64,000 bases of DNA from Eubacteriales bacterium (GCA_029974035.1 JARKQG010000049.1:1-64000); one strand, 5' to 3'. Positions 16,294-26,139 are shown, numbered from the stretch's first letter. Numbers and translations: made by a program. The notes: a model not told the origin generated them from the sequence alone.

Positions 16294-18174
16294 TTACGCG
16301 CTTGTGTCAACAGTTTTTTCAGCGCGCGCCTGGCGGTGCAGCCGCACCACCACCGCCGATTCGAACGTGACCCCCTTGGGGACAAACTCCGCGTACCCGC
16401 CGTACCGCTCCACCACCGCGCGGATCGACGCGATGCCCACGCCCTCCGAATCGAAGCCGCGCTTCCGGGAAAAGAACACGCCGCCCTTTTCAACGCACTT
16501 TCCGTCAAAGCCGTTTTCCATGTTCATGACGAGATAGTCCCCCCGCACCTCCGCTCCAAAGCGGATCAGCCGCCTGCCGCGCTCCAGCCCTTCGCAAGCT
16601 TCGATGGCGTTCTCCAGCAGGTTTCCCGCCACGACGCAAAGATCCGTGGCGGGCACGGTGCCCGTGTCCTCCGGGATCGCCAGCGCCGTCTCCAGCCGCA
16701 CGTCCCGCTGCCCGGCCTGCGCCTTATGGTGGCGGGCCACGGTGTCCACGGCGCGGTTTTCGCACAGCGGGGCCTCCGTTCCGGGCGGCAGCGCGCCGAT
16801 CATCCCGGCCAGGTACCGCCTGACGCCCGCCAGGTTCCCGTCGTCGGCATAGCCGCTGAGCGCCATGAGCCGGTGCCGCAGATCGTGCCGCGCCTTTCGG
16901 TTCTCCTCAATCGCCTCCGCCAGGCGGTCGTACTGCTCCCGCTGCATCTGCAAAAGCCGACCGGATGCGGTCACCTCCATTTCAAGCCGGGCCTTCTCCT
17001 TTTCCGCGCGCACCGCGTCCCGCGCGTAGCAGCCGCCGATCACCCCCAGCGACAGGATGAAGACCAGCATGCCCGTCTGAAAGAAGATGGACAGCGTATC
17101 GGTGAAGCGGACGGAATAGTTGATCACTTCCAGCACCGCCGACACCGTCAGCACCAGGATGGGCACCACAAAGCGCCGCGCCACCCTGCTTTGATATTGG
17201 ACCGCCTCCCGGATGAGACAGGCGGTGAACACGATGACGGACAGTGGCTCGATGATGTGAAAGACGTACATGCTGCGGGACAGCCCCACAAGCCCCATGC
17301 GCTGCAGCGCAAAGGCCACCGCCGCCGCCAGGGCGAGCACCCGCGACGCTGCCGCGAGCGGCGCGCCGCCGCGCGGGCCCAGAATCGCCCGCCCGTACCG
17401 CATGAGCGGAATCGCCAGCGTGAACAGGCTGCCAAAGGCCAGCACGTACAAAAGCGACGGATAGGGCAGCATCAGGGCCGTCAGATCGCACTCGGCAAAG
17501 ACCCATATGCCCGTGGCGAGGGAGAAGATCCCCAGCCAGAAAAACGCGGCCGGGTTGGGCAGGCGGCACACCGGCCCCATCAGCGCCAGCATTGCGCCCA
17601 TCAGCAAAAAGAGCAGCGCGAACACGAGCGACGGCACGTTGGCGTCAAAGACCTTCATCACCAGCGCGGACCGGTCGCCCACAAAGACCGCCGGCAGGGC
17701 CATCACATCGCGCTGCGTCGGGGATATGTATTCAAAGCGCAGCTGCCGCACGCCGTCCACCGCCATGAGCGGCACGATGGCCAGAACCGTCGGGGGGTCC
17801 AGCAGAAAATCCGGGTAACTCCCCGCCTGGCCGCAGGCGTAAATCAGCTGCCCGTTCTCGTAGAGCCGAAGCTGCGTATACACGGTCTTGATCAGAAGGC
17901 AGTCCGCGTCGTCCGCGTCAATTTCGGCGGTGAGCGTCACGGCCGATCGCGGCGGCAATTCCGCCAGGTTCCCGGGCAGCGGAAGCGCGCCGCTTCGCCC
18001 GTCCTGGATCTCGTAGGCCGCGCCGGTCAGCGCGCGAACCGCCTGCGCCCCCGGGAAGGCGAAGTGCCTGTCCGGCAGCGCGCCCCGGATCAGCGACGCG
18101 ATGAGGATGATCATTCCCGCGCCGAAGACGACGGAAAGGAGCAGTTTGAGCCCTGGGTGCAATGCTCTGTCCAC
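16294..18174 (-). CDS. GHKL-type sensor histidine kinase with 7TM sensor
   Basis: A 626-residue membrane kinase. TM1 is at about residues 10-28, an extracellular domain extends to about 185, and seven hydrophobic segments follow to about 395, as in 7TMR-DISM sensors. Then come a coiled-coil and the kinase core with RHDLRHRL (phospho-His), the N box NLLENAIEAC and the G box GVGIASIRAVV. This core is the AgrC/LytTR-partner type, unlike the four YesM kinases in the window. It forms a two-gene unit with the LytTR regulator. The ligand is unknown; the fold of the extracellular part is often carbohydrate-binding in related sensors. Confidence 0.88.
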   Translation of the reverse strand: MDRALHPGLKLLLSVVFGAGMIILIASLIRGALPDRHFAFPGAQAVRALTGAAYEIQDGRSGALPLPGNLAELPPRSAVTLTAEIDADDADCLLIKTVYTQLRLYENGQLIYACGQAGSYPDFLLDPPTVLAIVPLMAVDGVRQLRFEYISPTQRDVMALPAVFVGDRSALVMKVFDANVPSLVFALLFLLMGAMLALMGPVCRLPNPAAFFWLGIFSLATGIWVFAECDLTALMLPYPSLLYVLAFGSLFTLAIPLMRYGRAILGPRGGAPLAAASRVLALAAAVAFALQRMGLVGLSRSMYVFHIIEPLSVIVFTACLIREAVQYQSRVARRFVVPILVLTVSAVLEVINYSVRFTDTLSIFFQTGMLVFILSLGVIGGCYARDAVRAEKEKARLEMEVTASGRLLQMQREQYDRLAEAIEENRKARHDLRHRLMALSGYADDGNLAGVRRYLAGMIGALPPGTEAPLCENRAVDTVARHHKAQAGQRDVRLETALAIPEDTGTVPATDLCVVAGNLLENAIEACEGLERGRRLIRFGAEVRGDYLVMNMENGFDGKCVEKGGVFFSRKRGFDSEGVGIASIRAVVERYGGYAEFVPKGVTFESAVVVRLHRQARAEKTVDTSA

Positions 18175-18249
18175 GGGCGATCCTCCTGCGACGCGATCCC
18201 GGGGCAGGCTTCAGGCCCCCGCGCGGCGTTTCGCGGTCAATCCTCCGTC

Positions 18250-18278
18250 ATTATACATGCTTTTGGACGCCGGCGCAA
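18250..18278 (-). promoter_or_regulatory. Promoter of the GHKL kinase/LytTR unit
   Basis: On the minus strand, TTGCGC (18273-18278), a 17-bp spacer and TATAAT (18250-18255). The 5' leader is about 70 nt. The rest of the divergent gap (18279-18433) contains GC-rich inverted repeats and TACACT at 18348-18353, a weak candidate -10 for cbiK; I see no cobalamin riboswitch there. Confidence 0.7.
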
Positions 18279-18433
18279 ACGCTCCCCGCGGCGCTTCGGG
18301 GTGGGCTGCGGGGCAAAATCCGGTGGCGCGCCCGGGCGGTTTATGGTACACTGAAGGGGCCGCTCCCCGGGGCGGCACGCCGGCGCGCGGGGGTCCGCGG
18401 CGCCGGATCCTTCCGCTGAAAGGGGCAAAACCC

Positions 18434-19243
18434 ATGACGGATACGAAGGCGGGCCGGCCCGCCATTTTGGTCGTCAGCTTCGGCACCACCTACCCGGACC
18501 GCCTTGAGGCGGGCATCGGCGCCATTGAGGCCGCGGTCCGGGACGCCTTCCCGGACCGCGACGTGCGCCGCGCCTTCACCAGCCAGATGGTGCTGGAAAA
18601 GCTCCGCCGACGCGACGGCACCCTCCTTGACAACGTGCCGCAGGCGATGGAACGGCTTCTGGCCGACGGCGTCAGCGATCTCACGGTGCAGCCCACCCAC
18701 GTGATGAACGGTCGGGAGTACGACAAGATGATGGCCGCCCTGGCGCCCTACCGGGCGCGGTTTAACGCCTTTCGGGTGGGCGCGCCGCTGCTCAGCCGAG
18801 CGGCGGACCTGAAGCAGCTGGTTTCGGAGCTTTCGCCGGAGCTGCCTCCCCCGGAGCCGGGCGCGGCCGTCGTCATGATGGGCCATGGCAGCGACCACTT
18901 TGCCGACGCCGCCTACGCCGCGCTGGACTATGTGTTCAAGGACATGGGCCGGGCGGACGTATTCATCGGCACCGTCGAGGGCTATCCGGACCTTGACACC
19001 GCGCTCCGGCACGTGACGGACTTCGGTGCGAACCGGGTGACGCTGATGCCGCTGATGATCGTCGCCGGGGACCACGCCGAAAACGACATGGCCGGCGACG
19101 GGCAGGACAGCTGGAAGGCGGCCTTCGAGCGGGCGGGCTGCGCGGTGGAGTGCGTGCTCCGGGGGCTGGGCGAGTACCGCGGCGTGCGCGATCACTTCGT
19201 CCGCCACATCCGGGACGCGCTTTCCGGCGCGGGACGGGCATGA
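18434..19243 (+). CDS. cbiK: Sirohydrochlorin cobaltochelatase CbiK
   Basis: A 269-residue anaerobic cobaltochelatase that inserts Co2+ into sirohydrochlorin (factor II) in the oxygen-independent cobalamin pathway. The two metal/catalytic histidine segments are present: MMGHGSDHFAD in the middle and IVAGDHAENDMAG towards the C terminus. The N-terminal ILVVSFGTTYPD is typical of CbiK. The ATG at 18434 follows AAAGGGG. A longer open frame starting at 18101 lies over the divergent kinase promoter and is not coding. The cobalt would come from CbiMNQO and the sirohydrochlorin from the adjacent hem/cob operon. Confidence 0.95.
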   Translation: MTDTKAGRPAILVVSFGTTYPDRLEAGIGAIEAAVRDAFPDRDVRRAFTSQMVLEKLRRRDGTLLDNVPQAMERLLADGVSDLTVQPTHVMNGREYDKMMAALAPYRARFNAFRVGAPLLSRAADLKQLVSELSPELPPPEPGAAVVMMGHGSDHFADAAYAALDYVFKDMGRADVFIGTVEGYPDLDTALRHVTDFGANRVTLMPLMIVAGDHAENDMAGDGQDSWKAAFERAGCAVECVLRGLGEYRGVRDHFVRHIRDALSGAGRA

Positions 19244-19281
19244 TTCGGGCGGCCAAAATGGCCGCCGACGGAGGGAAAGGC

Positions 19282-19941
19282 ATGTTGTCGTTTGTCGGCG
19301 TCGGCCCCGGCGATCCGGAACTGGTGACCCTGAAGGCCGTGCGCGCGCTGGAGGCGGCCGATCTGATCGCGCTGCCAGATTCCGGCGCGGGCGAGGGCGC
19401 GGCGGAAAAAATCGCGGAGGCGTGGATTCGCGGCAAGGAGAAGCTGCGCCTGCCCATGCCCATGTGCGGGGAGCGGGGCGACTGGCGCGCCGCCCACCGG
19501 CAGGCCGCCGAGGCGCTGATGGCGCGCCTTCGCGAGGGGGCGCGCATCGCCTACCCGGTGCTGGGCGATCCGCTGCTCTACGCCACCAGCGGCTACCTGC
19601 TGGCGCTGATCCGGCCCCGGTACGAATGCGAGGTCATCCCCGGCGTGCCGGCGCTGTGCGCGATGGCGGCGCGCCTTCAAGTGCCGCTGGCGGAGAGCCG
19701 GGAGGCGCTGACGGTGCTGCCCGGTTACGAGCCGGGCGCGCCGCTGCCGGAGGGCAACGTGGTGGTCATGAAGGCCGGGCGCGCCCTGGGGCCGCTGCGG
19801 GACGAATTGGCCCGGCATGGCCGCCCGGGCTGGGTGGTCCAGAACCTAGGCATGGCCGAGGAGCGGATCGCGCCCGCGGACGCCTTTGAACCCGAAGGAA
19901 AGCAGAGCTACTTTACCACCGTGCTCGTGAAGGCGCGGTAG
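19282..19941 (+). CDS. cbiL: Precorrin-2 / cobalt-factor II C20-methyltransferase
   Basis: A 219-residue SAM-dependent tetrapyrrole methyltransferase of the CbiL/CobI group, which methylates C20 of cobalt-factor II. Fold signatures: [14 protein letters not shown] at the N terminus, [14 protein letters not shown] in the middle and [15 protein letters not shown]. The start at 19282 has GGAGGG 8 nt upstream; an alternative ATG at 19240 would overlap the cbiK stop as ATGA and add 14 residues. It converges on hemL, and the last 34 nt of the two genes overlap on opposite strands. The later cbi genes are not in this window. Confidence 0.9.
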   Translation: MLSFVGVGPGDPELVTLKAVRALEAADLIALPDSGAGEGAAEKIAEAWIRGKEKLRLPMPMCGERGDWRAAHRQAAEALMARLREGARIAYPVLGDPLLYATSGYLLALIRPRYECEVIPGVPALCAMAARLQVPLAESREALTVLPGYEPGAPLPEGNVVVMKAGRALGPLRDELARHGRPGWVVQNLGMAEERIAPADAFEPEGKQSYFTTVLVKAR

Positions 19942-21194
19942 GCGGCCTCGACGGTTTCGTCGATCATGGCCTCGGTGTGGGCGGCGCTTACGAACATGGC
20001 CTCGAACTGGGCGGGGGCCAAATAGACGCCCGCGTCCAGCATCGCGCGGAAGTAGCGGGCGTAGGCCCCCGTGTCGGAGGCCTTCGCCGCCCGGAAGCCC
20101 GTCACCGGGCCCGGGGTCATGAAGGCGCACACCAGCGACCCGACCCGCGTGACGGCCGCCGGGCGCCCCGCCGCCGCCGCGACCCGGTTCAGCCCCGCGG
20201 CCAGGCGCGCGCCCAGCGCGTCGATGCGCGCGTAGAGCCCGGGGTCGGCCTCCAGCGCCCTCAATTGCGCCAGCCCCGCCGCCATGGCCACGGGGTTTCC
20301 GGACAGCGTGCCCGCCTGGTACACGCGCCCCAGCGGCGCGACATGCTCCATGATCCCGCGCCGCCCGGCGTAGGCGCCCACCGGCATGCCGCCGCCGATG
20401 ATCTTGCCATAGGTCACCAGGTCCGCCCTGACGCCGTAAGCCTGCTGCGCGCCGCCTGGCGCCAGCCGGAAGCCGGTGATCACCTCGTCAAAGATCAATA
20501 GCGCACGATGCCGGTCGCACAGCGCGCGAAGCCCGGCGAGAAACCCCGCCGCCGGCGGCACCACGCCCATGTTGGCGGCCACCGGCTCCACGATGACGGC
20601 GGCGACGCCATCCCGGTGCGCCGCAAAGAGCCGCCCTACGCCGTCAAGGTCGTTGTACTGGGCGGTCAGCGTATCTTGTGCCGCGCCCTCGGGCACGCCC
20701 GCGCTGTCGGGGGCGCCGCCTGTCAGCGCGCCGGAGCCGGCCCGGACCAGCATGGCGTCGCAGTGCCCGTGGTAGCAGCCCTCAAATTTGATGACCTTGT
20801 CCCTTCCCGTAAAGCCCCGGGCGAGGCGCAGCGCGCTCATCACGGCCTCGGTGCCCGAGGACACCATGCGCACCATCTCCACCCCCGTCATGCGGCAGAT
20901 CTGCTCGGCCAGGTTCACCTCGTCCTCGCAGGGCGCGCCGAAGCTCAGTCCCCTGGGGATCGCGGCGGCCACCGCCTCGCGGACGGCCGGGTGATTGTGC
21001 CCCAGGATCATCGGCCCCCAGGAGCCCACGTAGTCGATATAGGCGCGCCCGTCGGCGTCGCGGAGCACCGCGCCGTCGGCGGAGGCGATGAAGCGGGGCG
21101 ACCCGCCCACCGCGCGGAAGGCGCGGACGGGGCTGTTGACCCCGCCGGGCAGCACGCGCTCCGCGCGCTCAAAGAGCGTTTCCGACCGGTTCAT
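19908..21194 (-). CDS. hemL: Glutamate-1-semialdehyde 2,1-aminomutase
   Basis: A 428-residue PLP enzyme converting glutamate-1-semialdehyde to 5-aminolevulinate. Family marks are [14 protein letters not shown]-type [10 protein letters not shown] and the PLP lysine in [13 protein letters not shown], with the substrate-gating [10 protein letters not shown]. The length is normal. It is the last gene of the riboswitch-controlled operon, starting within an ATGA overlap with hemB. With HemA it completes the C5 route to aminolevulinate. Confidence 0.97.
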   Translation of the reverse strand: MNRSETLFERAERVLPGGVNSPVRAFRAVGGSPRFIASADGAVLRDADGRAYIDYVGSWGPMILGHNHPAVREAVAAAIPRGLSFGAPCEDEVNLAEQICRMTGVEMVRMVSSGTEAVMSALRLARGFTGRDKVIKFEGCYHGHCDAMLVRAGSGALTGGAPDSAGVPEGAAQDTLTAQYNDLDGVGRLFAAHRDGVAAVIVEPVAANMGVVPPAAGFLAGLRALCDRHRALLIFDEVITGFRLAPGGAQQAYGVRADLVTYGKIIGGGMPVGAYAGRRGIMEHVAPLGRVYQAGTLSGNPVAMAAGLAQLRALEADPGLYARIDALGARLAAGLNRVAAAAGRPAAVTRVGSLVCAFMTPGPVTGFRAAKASDTGAYARYFRAMLDAGVYLAPAQFEAMFVSAAHTEAMIDETVEAAYRAFTSTVVK

Positions 21195-22174
21195 CCGATA
21201 TCCCCCTTTCGGATCGCGCGGGCGATCTCCGGCGCAAAGTAGCTGATGAGCATCCCGGCGCCGGCGCGGTAGACCGCCACCGCGCTTTCGCACATCACGC
21301 GGTATTCGTCGATCAGCCCCATCGAGGCCGCCGCCTTGACCATCGCGTACTCGCCGCTGACGCTGTAGGCCGCGACGGGCAGGTTGGTGCGCTCCGCTAC
21401 CCGGGCCACCACGTCCAGGTACGCCAGCGCGGGTTTGACAATCAGCATGTCGGCGCCCTCGGCCTCGTCCAGCGCGGCCTCCTTTCGCGCCTCGCGGACG
21501 TTGTGCGGGTCCATCTGATAGCCGCGCCGGTCGCCGAAGGCGGGCGCGGAGCCCGCCGCCTCGCGGAAGGGCCCGTAGAAGGCCGAGGCGTACTTGACGG
21601 CGTAGCTCATCACCGGCGTATCCGGATACCCCGCGCCGTCCAGCGCGGCGCGGATCGCCGCCACGCGCCCGTCCATCATGTCCGACGGCGCCACGACGTC
21701 CGCCCCCGCCCGCGCGTGGGAGAGCGCCGCCCGCGCGAGAAGCGGCAGCGTGGCGTCGTTGTCCACCGCGCCGCCCCGGATCACGCCGCAATGGCCGTGG
21801 TCGGTGTACTCGCAAAGGCAGACGTCCGCGATCAGCCGCGCCCCGGGGCAGCGCGCCTTCACCGCGCGAAGCGCCCGCTGCACCACGCCGTCCTCCGCCC
21901 AGGCGCCGCTGCCCTCGGCGTCCTTCCGGTCCGGTATGCCAAAGAGCAGAAAGTGCCCGACGCCCGCCTCCATCGCCGATTCGACGCCCTCGGCCACGGT
22001 GTCGGGGCTGAAGCGAATCTGCCCCGGCAGGCTCTCGATCGCCTCTCGCACGCCCCGGCCCTCCCGCACAAACAGCGGGTAGATCAGGCTATGGGCCGAG
22101 AGGCGGGTTTCGCGCACCAGGCGGCGCATCGCGTCGTCCCGCCGCAGCCGCCTGGGCCGGATGATCATGTCCAT
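21191..22174 (-). CDS. hemB: Delta-aminolevulinic acid dehydratase (porphobilinogen synthase)
   Basis: A 327-residue enzyme condensing two aminolevulinates to porphobilinogen. It has the zinc-site cysteines in [13 protein letters not shown], the active-site lysine in [16 protein letters not shown] and the Schiff-base lysine in [13 protein letters not shown], so it is a zinc-type enzyme. The ATG at 22174 follows GGAGGGAAGG and overlaps the end of cobA-hemD by 10 nt, indicating coupling. Confidence 0.97.
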   Translation of the reverse strand: MDMIIRPRRLRRDDAMRRLVRETRLSAHSLIYPLFVREGRGVREAIESLPGQIRFSPDTVAEGVESAMEAGVGHFLLFGIPDRKDAEGSGAWAEDGVVQRALRAVKARCPGARLIADVCLCEYTDHGHCGVIRGGAVDNDATLPLLARAALSHARAGADVVAPSDMMDGRVAAIRAALDGAGYPDTPVMSYAVKYASAFYGPFREAAGSAPAFGDRRGYQMDPHNVREARKEAALDEAEGADMLIVKPALAYLDVVARVAERTNLPVAAYSVSGEYAMVKAAASMGLIDEYRVMCESAVAVYRAGAGMLISYFAPEIARAIRKGDIG

Positions 22175-23655
22175 GTCCTTCCCTCCGATTCCATCAGCTT
22201 TGCCATGCCCTCGATATTGCACACCGGGCTGACCAGCGCGTCCATGCCGTGGGCCCGGGCCCGCGCCGCGGTGGTTTCGCCGATGCATACCGCCCGAAGC
22301 CCCGAAAGATCCGCGCCCGCCATGCGCCGGGCAAAGGCGTCCACGGAGGCGCCGCTTGTGAAGGCCGCCGCCTGATAGCGCCCCGCTTTCAGCGCCTCGC
22401 GCACGCGCTCCACGTCCGCCTCCGCGTCCAGCGCCTCGTAGGCGGCCCACTCGTCCAAGTCTGCGCCCCGCCGCCGCATCGCCTCGGAAAGCTCCGGCGC
22501 GCCCTCCCTCGCCCGGGCGACCAGCGCGCGCTCGCCGGGCCGCATGCGCAGAGCCAATCCCTCGCCCAGGTGCGCGCCGTCATACACCGCCGGCACGTAG
22601 TCCACCAGGACGCCGCGGGCCTCGACGGCCCGGGCGGTCTCCGGCCCCACGGCGGCAAACCGGACGCCCGCGAGGGCGCGCACATCCACCCGCTGGGTCC
22701 GCATCGCGTCAAAGAGCGCCTCCGCGCCCCGGGCGCTGGTCAGCGCGATCCACTGGTAGGCGCAAAGCCGCCCGGCGTCCATGGGCAGCGGCCGCGTTCC
22801 GATCAGCGCACATTCGTCCACCGCCGCGCCCGCTGCCCGCAGCCGCGCCGCGAGGCGGCCTCCGGCCCCCGCGCTGGCCACCACGAAGCGCCTGCCCCAC
22901 AGCGGCAAATGGCGCGTGAAGTCAAACCGGTCGCCGAGGGCGCACACGCGCCCCACCACCAGCGCGGCGGGGGCCTCCATCCCCTCCGCCCGCGCCCGGG
23001 CCGCGATGTCCCCGAGCGGGGCCGTCAGCGCCCGCTGCTCCGGGCAGGTGCCCCGATGGATCAGCGCGGCGGGGGTTTCCCCCGGCATGCCCGCCGCCAT
23101 CAGGCCCGCCGAAATTTCCTGAAGCGCCGACACGCCCATCAAAAAGACCAGCGTGCCGCCCAGGCGCGAAAGCGCGCCGTAATCGATGTCCGGCGCGCGG
23201 CCCGCCCGGGCGTGCCCGGTCAGGATGTGCAGCGAGGACGCATAGTCCCGGTGGGTCACCGGAATGCCCGCGTAGGCGGGCGCCGCGAGGGCCGAGGTGA
23301 CCCCCGGCACGACGCGGAAGGGAATGCCCCGGGCGGCGAGCGCCTCCAGCTCCTCCGCGCCCCGGCCAAAGAGGTACGGGTCCCCGCCCTTGAGCCGCAC
23401 CACCCGCTTGCCGGCGAGGGCGTATTCCAGGATCAGCCCGTTGATCCCGGACTGGGGCATGGTGTGCCGGCCGCTGCGCTTGCCCACCGGGACGCGCGCC
23501 GCGCCCGGCGGGATCATCGCCAGCACCTCATCGCCCACCAGGTGGTCGTAGAGCACCACGTCGGCTTCCTGGAGCGCCGCCCGGCCACCCAGGGTCATCA
23601 GCGCGGGATCGCCGGGGCCCGCGCCCACCAGCGTCACAAAGCCCCCGTCAGCCAA
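22165..23655 (-). CDS. cobA-hemD: CobA-HemD fusion: uroporphyrinogen-III C-methyltransferase / synthase
   Basis: A 496-residue bifunctional protein. Residues 1 to about 240 are a SAM-dependent methyltransferase (SUMT) with VGAGPGDPALMTL, RLKGGDPYLFGRG and GIPVTHRDYASS, making precorrin-2 from uroporphyrinogen III. Residues about 250-496 are a uroporphyrinogen-III synthase with ALTSARGAEALFDA and a C-terminal FTSGASVDAFARR. The start is TTG at 23655, overlapping hemC by 8 nt. Such CobA-HemD fusions are common in clostridia. With the SirC part of HemA the fusion directs all tetrapyrrole flux towards sirohydrochlorin. Confidence 0.95.
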   Translation of the reverse strand: MADGGFVTLVGAGPGDPALMTLGGRAALQEADVVLYDHLVGDEVLAMIPPGAARVPVGKRSGRHTMPQSGINGLILEYALAGKRVVRLKGGDPYLFGRGAEELEALAARGIPFRVVPGVTSALAAPAYAGIPVTHRDYASSLHILTGHARAGRAPDIDYGALSRLGGTLVFLMGVSALQEISAGLMAAGMPGETPAALIHRGTCPEQRALTAPLGDIAARARAEGMEAPAALVVGRVCALGDRFDFTRHLPLWGRRFVVASAGAGGRLAARLRAAGAAVDECALIGTRPLPMDAGRLCAYQWIALTSARGAEALFDAMRTQRVDVRALAGVRFAAVGPETARAVEARGVLVDYVPAVYDGAHLGEGLALRMRPGERALVARAREGAPELSEAMRRRGADLDEWAAYEALDAEADVERVREALKAGRYQAAAFTSGASVDAFARRMAGADLSGLRAVCIGETTAARARAHGMDALVSPVCNIEGMAKLMESEGRTWT

Positions 23656-24535
23656 CCGCGCCGCCCCCCTTCAGCGCCCGCGCCAGGCATAGCCCCAGCG
23701 CCTCGGCCTCCCCGGGCGCGCCCTGGACCTCGCCCCGCGCCGGCGGGCCCTCCGGCGGCACGTAGAACCCCGCGAGCACCAGGCGCCCGCCCTCAAATCG
23801 CGCATAGGCGGCGTTGGGCGAGGAGCAGCCGCCGCCCGTCGCCCGGAGAAAAGCGCGCTCGGCCCGCGCGGCGCGCCAGGTGTCCTCATCGTGCACCGCG
23901 TCGAGAAAGGCCAGATCGTCGCCCGCGCGGCCCTGTACCGCCAATATGCCCTGACAGGCCGCGGGCAGCATCTCCTCCGTCGAAAACGCGCGGCTCACCC
24001 GCGCCCACAACTCCAGCCGCAAAATGCCCGCCGCCGCCAGCACCAGCGCGCCGTATTCGCCCGAATCCAGCTTGCTGAGCCGGGTCAGGATGTTGCCGCG
24101 CACCGGCCGGACGGACCAGTCCGGAAAGAGCGCCTGAAGCTGCGCGCGCCGGCGGAGGCTGGAACAGCCCACATCCCCCCGCACATCGCCGCCTTCCCGC
24201 GCGCCGGCCGGCAGGATCAGTACGTCCCTGGGGTCCGCCCGGGGGGAGACCGCCGCCAGGGGCAGATCCGGGTCGTCCTCCAGCGGAAGATCCTTCAAGG
24301 AGTGCACGCAAATGTCCACCCGCCCGGCCCGCAGCGCGGCGTCCAGTTCCCGGGTAAAAAGGCCCTTTCCGACCATGCCGTCCAGCGGCGCCTCCGGCAT
24401 GCGGTCGCCGCTGGTCTTCATGGTGATAAGCTCCAGCGACAGGTCCGGATACCGGGCCGAGATCATGTCCATCACAATGCGGGACTGGCGGACGGCCAGC
24501 GCGCTGTCACGGCTGCCAATCCGAATTTTGCGCAT
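23648..24535 (-). CDS. hemC: Porphobilinogen deaminase (hydroxymethylbilane synthase)
   Basis: A 295-residue enzyme that joins four porphobilinogens into hydroxymethylbilane. Seen motifs: IRIGSRDSALAVRQS, HSLKDLP, RGNILTRLSKLDSGEY and ACQGILAVQGR. The cysteine that carries the dipyrromethane cofactor is in GGGCSSPNAAY; the usual context is GGC(Q/S)xP, so the site is intact though the context is slightly unusual. It overlaps hemA by 29 nt and has GGGGAGG as SD. Confidence 0.96.
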   Translation of the reverse strand: MRKIRIGSRDSALAVRQSRIVMDMISARYPDLSLELITMKTSGDRMPEAPLDGMVGKGLFTRELDAALRAGRVDICVHSLKDLPLEDDPDLPLAAVSPRADPRDVLILPAGAREGGDVRGDVGCSSLRRRAQLQALFPDWSVRPVRGNILTRLSKLDSGEYGALVLAAAGILRLELWARVSRAFSTEEMLPAACQGILAVQGRAGDDLAFLDAVHDEDTWRAARAERAFLRATGGGCSSPNAAYARFEGGRLVLAGFYVPPEGPPARGEVQGAPGEAEALGLCLARALKGGGAVG

Positions 24536-25988
24536 CTTTCAGCACCTCCCCATCCCGAAGCATCTGCGCCGCGCGCTTCACCAGCGCATGGTCGCCGCCG
24601 GCGGACACCAACCCCGCCACCAGATCCCCGCTGCGGACCACCGCCGGGAACCAGAAGGTGCACTCGTCCCGCCGGTCGGCGACGCTCACCGGAACGCCCA
24701 GCGCCCGCGCGTCCTCGCCCACCTGCCGGTTCACCTCGCGCGAGGAGGTGACCGCGACGGCCATCGCCGCGCCCGCAAGGTCGCTTTTCAGGTATTCCCT
24801 GGAGATCCACGAAATATCGCCCCGCTCCGCCAGCGGGTGAAGCCCCGGCGCCAGCCGGGGGGCCACGACGGTGATCCGGGCGCCGAAGGGGAGGAGGGCG
24901 TTGACCCTGCGGGCGGCGATCCGGCCGCCGCCCACCACCACCACGTCCCGGCCCGACAGGTCGATGAAGATCGGGAACCGGGGCGGCGCCCCGGCCGCGC
25001 TGCGCGCCAGGTGCCACCGTTCAAACCGCTCCAGGTATTCCTCCGCGATGCGGCGCGCCGACAGAATCTGGGAGACGTTCAGATCGCGCAGCCCGTCGGG
25101 CTTCAGATCGTCCAGGTTGATCAGCGTCGCGCCGGGCAGCGCGCCCACCGCGAGCTCGATGTCCCGCGGCATCGCAAGATCGACAAACAGCCGGTCGGCC
25201 GCCGGGAGGCACGCCACCTGCGCCGCCCGCACCACGGTCTGCGCGCTGGATGTGGCGCTGACGATGAGCGGCGTCCGGGCCGCGCAGGCGGGCCACGCGT
25301 CAAAGGGTACGAACTGCGCGCCTTCTCCCTCGGCGCCGTCCCTGGGCCGGTGGGTGCGGCGCGCCACCGTCACGCGGCACCCGCGGGCGAGGAGCGCGGC
25401 CGTCGTGAGCATGCCCATGGCGCCGCCGCCGATGACCAGCGCCTGCCTTCCCGCCAGGCCGCCCAGGCGCGCCTCGGCCTCCCGGATGGCGCGCTCCGCG
25501 ACGGAGGCGTCCGCCCGCACGAAGCGGAGCTCCGACCGGATCCGCTTCCCGCAGGTCTGCGCCAGCCGGAAGAGCGTGCTGAGGGCGGCGTCCATCGCGC
25601 CGCACGCCTGGGCGGCTTCGGCGGCCGACCGGATCTGGGCGAGGATCTGGTCCTCCCCCAGCACCTGCGAGCACAGCCCCGCCGCCACCTGCATCAGGTG
25701 CAGCGCCGCGTCCCGCCCCCGGCGCACCCGCACGGGGCCGCGGTTCTCCTCGCCGGAAAGCCCCAGCGCGCCCAGGAGCAGCGCGGCCGCGTCCGCCTCC
25801 GCGCCTTCCCGCAGGCTGAGATAGAGCTCCGTCCGGTTGCAGGTATTGACCAGCGCGTAGCCCTCCGCCCCGCCCGATGCCTTGAGGGCGTCCAGCGCCG
25901 AGGCGCGCGCCTGGTCTGTGAGCGCAAAGCGCTCCCGAATCTCTATCCCGGCCGTTTCGTGGTCCACGCCCGCCATTGCAATCATCAT
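24507..25988 (-). CDS. hemA: Glutamyl-tRNA reductase fused to precorrin-2 dehydrogenase (HemA-SirC)
   Basis: A 493-residue fusion. The N-terminal part is glutamyl-tRNA reductase: MAGVDHETA, the catalytic cysteine in NTCNRTELY, QVLGEDQILAQIR and an NADPH-binding VIGGGAMGMLT. After the DDLKPDGL segment, the roughly 100-residue helical dimerisation domain normal in HemA is largely absent. Instead residues from about 340 form a Met8/SirC-type domain (FPIFIDLSG, VVVVGGGRIAARRV, VADRRDECTFWFPA) that oxidises precorrin-2 to sirohydrochlorin. I prefer the ATG at 25988 (GGAGCGG upstream, matching the conserved N terminus); an in-frame ATG at 26006 is possible. First gene of the riboswitch operon. Confidence 0.92.
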   Translation of the reverse strand: MMIAMAGVDHETAGIEIRERFALTDQARASALDALKASGGAEGYALVNTCNRTELYLSLREGAEADAAALLLGALGLSGEENRGPVRVRRGRDAALHLMQVAAGLCSQVLGEDQILAQIRSAAEAAQACGAMDAALSTLFRLAQTCGKRIRSELRFVRADASVAERAIREAEARLGGLAGRQALVIGGGAMGMLTTAALLARGCRVTVARRTHRPRDGAEGEGAQFVPFDAWPACAARTPLIVSATSSAQTVVRAAQVACLPAADRLFVDLAMPRDIELAVGALPGATLINLDDLKPDGLRDLNVSQILSARRIAEEYLERFERWHLARSAAGAPPRFPIFIDLSGRDVVVVGGGRIAARRVNALLPFGARITVVAPRLAPGLHPLAERGDISWISREYLKSDLAGAAMAVAVTSSREVNRQVGEDARALGVPVSVADRRDECTFWFPAVVRSGDLVAGLVSAGGDHALVKRAAQMLRDGEVLKDAQNSDWQP

Positions 25989-26020
25989 GTACGCCGCTCC
26001 GTCCATGCCGCCGCGCGCTC

Positions 26021-26054
26021 AAAAGAAACGCCCTCCCCGGTTACGGGGAGGGCG
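26021..26054 (-). terminator. Riboswitch-linked intrinsic terminator before hemA
   Basis: An 11-bp stem (CGCCCTCCCCG/CGGGGAGGGCG) with a GTAA-type loop, followed on the minus strand by TTTCTTTT. It lies between the cobalamin riboswitch and hemA, where a ligand-stabilised expression platform is expected. Premature termination at high cobalamin would shut off the whole hem/cob operon. Confidence 0.9.
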
Positions 26055-26139
26055 TGGCACGGCAAAAAAGGCGGGAACCGCCTTGCGCCATGTCACATCG
26101 ATAAGAGCCCGTTAACGGTGTGATCTGCCGCGAAACCGC

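Noticed and set aside
18279..18433. Cobalamin riboswitch upstream of cbiK
   Set aside because: No GCCACTG box or other aptamer marks; only GC-rich inverted repeats are seen.
19150..19281. Upstream starts for cbiL (19150 or 19240)
   Set aside because: Residues before [11 protein letters not shown] are not conserved and the best SD belongs to 19282; 19240 remains possible through the ATGA overlap.
22249..24078. 609-codon plus-strand open frame opposite hemC/cobA-hemD
   Set aside because: Antisense shadow of two certain genes; amino acid composition not protein-like.
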